DNA from: Dehalococcoidia bacterium LH_S1
GTDB taxonomy: Bacteria; Chloroflexota; Dehalococcoidia; SZUA-161; SpSt-899
NCBI GenBank assembly: GCA_023660035.1
Contig: JAGXOF010000015.1
Span: forward strand, 1 to 15,489
Reading direction: 5' to 3'
DNA length: 15,489 bases
Of the stretch, positions 12,324 through 15,489 are shown piece by piece. A program made the translations under genes and the position numbers. The notes below the pieces were generated by a model. It had not been told where the DNA came from. It worked only from the letters and a program-made list of their open reading frames with translations, and did not search any database. The first letter of the stretch is position 1. Each line of letters opens with the position of its first letter.

Positions 12324-13277
12324 ATGATTCTAACCAGAGAGGAAGAATACCAGAAGATCGTAGAGGCCTACGGAAATGCCGGAGGGAACACTGACCTGCT
12401 AGGAAACAGACAGGTCGCAAACATGGTGGTACACGAAAACCGGGTCCTTAGTGCCAATGAGGTAGAGGGAATAAGTCTGAAATCAGAGTCAACAGAGCGG
12501 GGAGTGGCTCTGGTACTCACGGTAGAGGAAGGCAGGAAGATAGAACATCCCGTTGACCTTTGCTTCGGCATGTTGCCACAGGAGGGATTGCAGGAAATAG
12601 ATCTGAAGATGAACGTTCAGGACCGTTCCGAGGTAAACATCATTGCCCATTGCGTTTTTCCCAACGCAACCAACATCACCCACAAAATGGACGCCGATAT
12701 AAGGATTGGCAACAATGCAGTATTCTCTTACAGTGAAACCCACTACCACGGAGACCACGGCGGGATCAACGTGATCCCAAAGGCCCGAGTCGAGGTAGGT
12801 GAAAACAGTGTGTACCGGAATACCTTTGCCCTGGTAAAGGGCCAGGTTGGGAGACTGGATTTTGACTACGAGACGATATGTGGCCGGAAAAGCAATACTG
12901 AACTCGTGGCCAAGATATATGGTAAGGCCCAGGACGACATAAGGATAGCGGAGAAAGTCCATCTGAATGGGGAGGGGGCTAAGAGCCTGATAAAGAGTCG
13001 GCTTGTTCTGAAAGATAAAGCGAGGGCGGAGGTTGTCGGCGAGACATATGGAAATGCGCCACTGGCCCGTGGGCACGTGGACTGCAACGAGATCGTGGAT
13101 GGAGACGAGGCCATCGCCAAGGCTGTTCCCATCGTTTCTGTTAGCAACAGGCAAGCGAAGGTTACCCACGAGGCGGCAATAGGCAGCATCGACAAGAAAC
13201 AGATGCAAACCCTCATGGCCCGGGGGTTGAACGAGGAAGAGGCCATTAATGTGATCGTGCGGGGGATACTGGCTTGA
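12324..13277 (+). CDS. SufB/SufD-like scaffold of a minimal SUF (SMS-type) Fe-S assembly system
   Basis: Scaffold protein of 317 residues, far shorter than E. coli SufB and resembling the single SufBD homologue of minimal systems (SmsB). The C-terminal core motif is clear: GHVDCNEIVDGD (250-261), VTHEAAIGSIDKKQMQTLMARGL (280-302) and EEAINVIVRG, with C254, H282 and E283 at places where the family has cluster-assembly residues. A histidine-rich ETHYHGDHGG lies at 138-147 in the middle of the beta-helix. The ATG at 12324 is preferred: GGAAGGAA at 12307-12314 is 9 bases upstream, while an alternative GTG at 12315 would touch that site. It begins one base after the ATPase stop codon and its own stop overlaps the next start, so translation is coupled. 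Confidence 0.87.
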   Translation: MILTREEEYQKIVEAYGNAGGNTDLLGNRQVANMVVHENRVLSANEVEGISLKSESTERGVALVLTVEEGRKIEHPVDLCFGMLPQEGLQEIDLKMNVQDRSEVNIIAHCVFPNATNITHKMDADIRIGNNAVFSYSETHYHGDHGGINVIPKARVEVGENSVYRNTFALVKGQVGRLDFDYETICGRKSNTELVAKIYGKAQDDIRIAEKVHLNGEGAKSLIKSRLVLKDKARAEVVGETYGNAPLARGHVDCNEIVDGDEAIAKAVPIVSVSNRQAKVTHEAAIGSIDKKQMQTLMARGLNEEEAINVIVRGILA

Positions 13278-13744
13278 AAACATTGATCTTAGGACTTGGT
13301 AATTCCATTCGCTGCGACGACGGGGTTGGGAATCGAGTTGCGCAGGCGCTGGAATCTAAGGTTCATGACCCCGAAATAACGGTTATGGAAGCCAATGCCG
13401 ACGGGCTTTCGCTGCTTGATTTGCTCCCGGAATACGAAAGGGCTATCATTATTGACGCCATCGAAACGCCACAGGGAAAGGCTGGGCAGATTTACAGATT
13501 GGACAAGCAGGATCTCGTTTCATACGATTATACTCCCACGACCCATAACGTTGGCATAGGCACTGCTTTGCAGCTGGGGAACAAACTCGGGGTCACTCTG
13601 CCCGAGGATGTCATCATCTTCGCCGTGGAGGTGGCGGATGTAATTTCCTTCAGTCAGGAATTGACCCCAAAAGTCGAGGAGGCTGTCCCGCGGGTTGTTA
13701 AGATGATACTGCAAGAGGTGGGGTCACAGTCACTGAAGCACTAA
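13274..13744 (+). CDS. [NiFe] hydrogenase maturation protease (HyaD/HycI family)
   Basis: Endopeptidase of 156 residues that removes the C-terminal tail of the hydrogenase large subunit after nickel insertion. It opens with LGLGNSIRCDDGVG, the family signature; D16, D61 (in IIDAIE) and H91 (in THNVG) match the three nickel-sensing residues known from HybD. The start is a TTG at 13274 whose last bases overlap the stop codon of the scaffold gene (TTGA), with GGGGGAT 7 bases upstream. The likely substrate is the MvhA precursor at 2039-3508, which has a 28-residue tail after its final histidine. The protease sits next to hypA and hypB rather than beside mvhA. Confidence 0.92.
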   Translation: MKTLILGLGNSIRCDDGVGNRVAQALESKVHDPEITVMEANADGLSLLDLLPEYERAIIIDAIETPQGKAGQIYRLDKQDLVSYDYTPTTHNVGIGTALQLGNKLGVTLPEDVIIFAVEVADVISFSQELTPKVEEAVPRVVKMILQEVGSQSLKH

Positions 13745-13777
13745 CTGGTGCTCTGGTAGCTGGTGCCCTGGTGCTCT
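13745..13777. repeat. Short imperfect repeat of CTGGTG units
   Basis: Between the protease stop codon and hypA, CTGGTGCTCT occurs at 13745-13754 and 13768-13777, with a further CTGGTG at 13760-13765. This is a small cluster of three CTGGTG units, likely a slippage product. No coding or structural role is evident. Confidence 0.7.
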
Positions 13778-13791
13778 AATTGAGGAAGACC

Positions 13792-14133
13792 ATGCACGAA
13801 TATCCGATTACAGAAAGCATCGTCAAAATCGCAGTTGACAAGGCTAACGAAGCCCAGGCCAGCAAGATCTACGAGATAAAACTGGTCATCGGCGAGCTAT
13901 CGGGGTTCGTTCCTGATTGTATCCAGTTCTATTTCGACTTCCTGAGCAAAGACACAATCGCCGAAAGCACAACTCTCGATTTTGAGTCGGTCCCGGCCGA
14001 GCTCCGCTGCCGGGATTGTAACACCGTCTCTCATCCCGAGGACAACGAATGGGTGTGCCCAAATTGCCATGGGTGGAATGTCGAGATACTCAAAGGTCGA
14101 GAGCTATACATACAAAGCATGGAGGTAGAATGA
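13792..14133 (+). CDS. hypA: HypA nickel metallochaperone
   Basis: Delivers nickel to the hydrogenase large subunit together with HypB. The 113-residue protein has the family's typical length. Its N terminus MHEYPITESIV carries H2 and E3, which help form the nickel site and require the true start to be the ATG at 13792; an in-frame TTG 12 bases upstream would bury them. The zinc ribbon is present: C73 and C76 (CRDC), C89 and C92 (CPNC). GAGGAAG at 13782-13788 serves as ribosome-binding site. The stop codon overlaps hypB's ATG (ATGA). Confidence 0.95.
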   Translation: MHEYPITESIVKIAVDKANEAQASKIYEIKLVIGELSGFVPDCIQFYFDFLSKDTIAESTTLDFESVPAELRCRDCNTVSHPEDNEWVCPNCHGWNVEILKGRELYIQSMEVE

Positions 14134-14801
14134 GAAAGATAGACGTAGTTCAGAACGTTCTGGAGGCAAATGACACTATAGCAGCGAGAAACCGTGACCT
14201 GCTGGATAAGCACGGGATTTTTGCGGTTAACATAATGGCGGCTCCGGGTGGCGGGAAGACGAGTCTTATCCTCCAAACTATGGCCCAGTTGAAGGGCAAC
14301 AGGATAGCTGTTATCGAGGGGGATGTCGCCTCCACAGTGGATGCCGAGAAGGTCAGGAACGAGGCAGTTGACGTAGTCCAGCTAAACACCAGGAATATGC
14401 CTGAGAGCTGCTCCCTAATGGCCGTCATGCTCGATGAAGCGATCAAGGACATGCCACTGGATAATATAGACCTGTTGCTCATAGAAAACGTCGGGAACCT
14501 TATCTGCCCCTCGGAATTCATCCTGGGGGAGCATAAGCGAGTAGTGATCTCCAGCCTACCAGAGGGGGACGACAAACCGACCAAGTACCCCGTTATATTC
14601 ACCGATGCCGACGCGGTCATCATAAACAAGATCGACTTTGCTCCTTATGTAGAGTTCGATTTCGCAGGCTTCCGCAAAGCAGTTGAAGGCCTCAATCCCA
14701 ACATCTCATTCTTCGAGGTCTCATGCAAGAGCGGAGAGGGAATTGACGAGTGGTGCTCATGGCTTCTGAACGAGTCGAAGAGCGTCACAGGGCATGCTTA
14801 A
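14130..14801 (+). CDS. hypB: HypB GTPase, nickel insertion accessory protein
   Basis: GTP-dependent nickel-insertion protein of 223 residues. It has the P-loop APGGGKTS (38-45), EGDVAST (63-69), the switch ENVGNLICP (119-127) and NKID (166-169). It lacks the N-terminal histidine-rich or CxxCGC nickel-storage segment of many relatives. The GTPase-domain metal site is altered: HypB proteins usually have Cys-His here (CHLDA), and this one reads C94-S95 (SCSLMA), with C126 retained. The ATG at 14130 overlaps the hypA stop codon and has GGAGG at 14121-14125. A longer frame opening at 14049 lies inside hypA and is not used. HypC, D, E and F are not in the window. Confidence 0.94.
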   Translation: MRKIDVVQNVLEANDTIAARNRDLLDKHGIFAVNIMAAPGGGKTSLILQTMAQLKGNRIAVIEGDVASTVDAEKVRNEAVDVVQLNTRNMPESCSLMAVMLDEAIKDMPLDNIDLLLIENVGNLICPSEFILGEHKRVVISSLPEGDDKPTKYPVIFTDADAVIINKIDFAPYVEFDFAGFRKAVEGLNPNISFFEVSCKSGEGIDEWCSWLLNESKSVTGHA

Positions 14802-14877
14802 CCACATCCCCCAAAGCGTTTAGTTCTCAGCATGAAGCAATCAGAAAATATGGCGGCCCTCTGGCTATGAGCACACA

Positions 14878-14926
14878 GAGATTGCTCCGTCGTCCGCTGC
14901 AGGCGGACTTTCTCGCAATGACGGCC
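14878..14926. repeat. Dispersed repeat of the GATTGCT...CGCAATGAC type
   Basis: GATTGCTCCGTCGTCCGC (14880-14897) leads through GCGGACTTTCTCGCAATGAC (14903-14922). GTCCGC (14892-14897) and GCGGAC (14903-14908) form a 6-bp inverted repeat. The reverse complement starts GTCATTGCGAG and ends GAGCAATC, a widely scattered intergenic repeat pattern in many anaerobe genomes, including Chloroflexota and deltaproteobacteria. It lies in the spacer after hypB. Family membership is by recognition of the pattern. Confidence 0.65.
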
Positions 14927-14955
14927 CTGAGCTGTGTCAGTCCGAAATCCAGAAA

Positions 14956-14976
14956 GGCGACATATGAAATGTCGCC
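14956..14976. repeat. Perfect 8-bp hairpin
   Basis: GGCGACAT (14956-14963) and ATGTCGCC (14969-14976) pair perfectly around an ATGAA loop. It is followed by CTACAAATG; the reverse complement starts with TTGTAGGGCGACAT, resembling another common intergenic repeat. No T-run follows on the plus strand. Confidence 0.6.
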
Positions 14977-14995
14977 CTACAAATGCTTAATCGAG

Positions 14996-15017
14996 CTTGG
15001 CCTGGCATCAGGCCAGG
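14996..15017. terminator. 9-bp hairpin between convergent hypB and rimI-like genes
   Basis: CTTGGCCTG (14996-15004) pairs with CAGGCCAGG (15009-15017) with one T-G wobble and a GCAT loop. It lies between two genes reading toward each other, 17 bases past the end of the minus-strand gene, a usual place for a shared terminator. The lack of T-runs on both sides lowers confidence. Confidence 0.4.
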
Positions 15018-15033
15018 GTTCAGCATGATACCG

Positions 15034-15489
15034 TCAGTTCTCATTTGAATTTTGCTCCGAATCATCCAGGCAATGATTGTCTCTACTCCTCGCGGCATAT
15101 TCCTGCTTCAGCCTCTGGAACCGTCGCTGAAACGAATCCGAATAGATATCCTGAGTGGTCATGATTACCGCATTCTCATCGGTATCCCTGTAATAGCGAG
15201 GGCGTTTGCCCATTTCCGAAAAGCCATACTTGGCGTACAAAGCCCAGGCGGGCACATTCGCTTCACGAACCTCCAGGGTGAGAAAGCGTGCCCTGTGCTG
15301 GAAGGCCAGCTCAATCACCGATATAAGCAGCGATTCCCCTATCCCCTTCCGGCGGTGGTCCTTATCAACAGCGATGGTAGTGATATGGATCTCGCCCACG
15401 ACCAGCCAAACCCCGATGTATCCCAGAACCACATTTGTCCTGGCTGACCACATAGGTAACACTGGACTACGGATTTTAGCAAGTTCTTT
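15034..15489 (-). CDS. RimI-like GNAT acetyltransferase, N terminus beyond the window
   Basis: GNAT-fold N-acetyltransferase, most like RimI, which acetylates the N-terminal alanine of ribosomal protein S18. Recognisable text is VVLGYIGVWLVVGEIHITTIAV, the acetyl-CoA loop RRKGIGESLL, then LTLEVREANVPAWALYAKYGFSEMGKRPRYYRD, which fits the RimI motif for the C-terminal half. The frame stays open from the GTG at 15462 to the window end (it reads KELAKIRSP), and family alignment needs 30-50 more N-terminal residues, so the gene is cut by the edge. A charged tail of about 40 residues follows the domain. It faces the hyp genes and appears functionally unrelated to them. Confidence 0.85.
   Translation of the reverse strand, partial: KELAKIRSPVLPMWSARTNVVLGYIGVWLVVGEIHITTIAVDKDHRRKGIGESLLISVIELAFQHRARFLTLEVREANVPAWALYAKYGFSEMGKRPRYYRDTDENAVIMTTQDIYSDSFQRRFQRLKQEYAARSRDNHCLDDSEQNSNEN

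Noticed and set aside
12489..13283. 264-codon minus-strand frame opposite the SufBD-like gene
   Set aside because: Long, but fully antisense to a gene with clear SufB/D motifs and coupled starts; its composition looks like a mirrored coding frame.
13745..13777. CRISPR-like array
   Set aside because: Only short CTGGTG units without regular spacers; no cas genes anywhere in the window.

Overview
The window looks like a strict anaerobe with one-carbon (Wood-Ljungdahl-type) metabolism and cytoplasmic hydrogen metabolism. It carries a group 3c (Mvh-type) [NiFe] hydrogenase, a MetV protein, ferredoxin-MvhD fusions, a minimal SufBC-like Fe-S assembly pair and hydrogenase maturation genes. Dispersed repeats of the GTCATTGCGAG...GCAATC type and the overall gene content fit an uncultured Chloroflexota (Dehalococcoidia-like) bacterium. 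This placement is an inference from content, not a marker-gene result.

Layout. (1) 1-78, minus strand: a probable scrap of an integrase-core transposase running off the left edge. (2) 92-3508, plus: a promoter with an adjacent palindrome, an ArsR-type regulator, then mvhD, mvhG and mvhA, closed by a hairpin that overlaps the mvhA stop codon. (3) 3509-3951: a gene-free spacer with hairpins and a dispersed-repeat palindrome. (4) 3952-8147, plus: a GltD/NfnB-like iron-sulfur flavoprotein with a C-terminal ferredoxin domain, an FmdB-type zinc ribbon, a small unknown zinc-finger protein, a tandemly duplicated [2x4Fe-4S]-MvhD fusion, and MetV. (5) 8217-14801, plus: a strong-looking promoter with a 10-bp inverted repeat drives an Rrf2/IscR-like regulator. 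It is followed, with gaps of at most about 60 bases, by an Nfu protein, an internally deleted FdhD, a lipoprotein rhodanese interrupted by one amber codon, a metal permease with a YHS domain, a DUF5714 protein, SufC-like and SufBD-like (SMS-type) proteins, a hydrogenase maturation protease, HypA and HypB. (6) 14802-15033: repeat-rich spacer. (7) 15034-15489, minus: a RimI-like acetyltransferase cut by the right edge.

How the parts may work together. MvhAGD would oxidise H2 in the cytoplasm and pass electrons through the MvhD [2Fe-2S] protein. No HdrA, HdrB, HdrC or MetF gene is present in the window. Instead, the flavoprotein, the duplicated ferredoxin-MvhD relay and MetV are arranged as if they form an HdrA-free electron-transfer complex for methylene-tetrahydrofolate reduction. 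The Rrf2-led operon would match Fe-S and nickel-site assembly to the demand of these cofactor-rich enzymes. The most interesting point is this candidate MetV/MvhD/flavoprotein complex. Next are the broken fdhD and rhodanese genes kept inside a tight operon, and the departures from family motifs in MetV and HypB.
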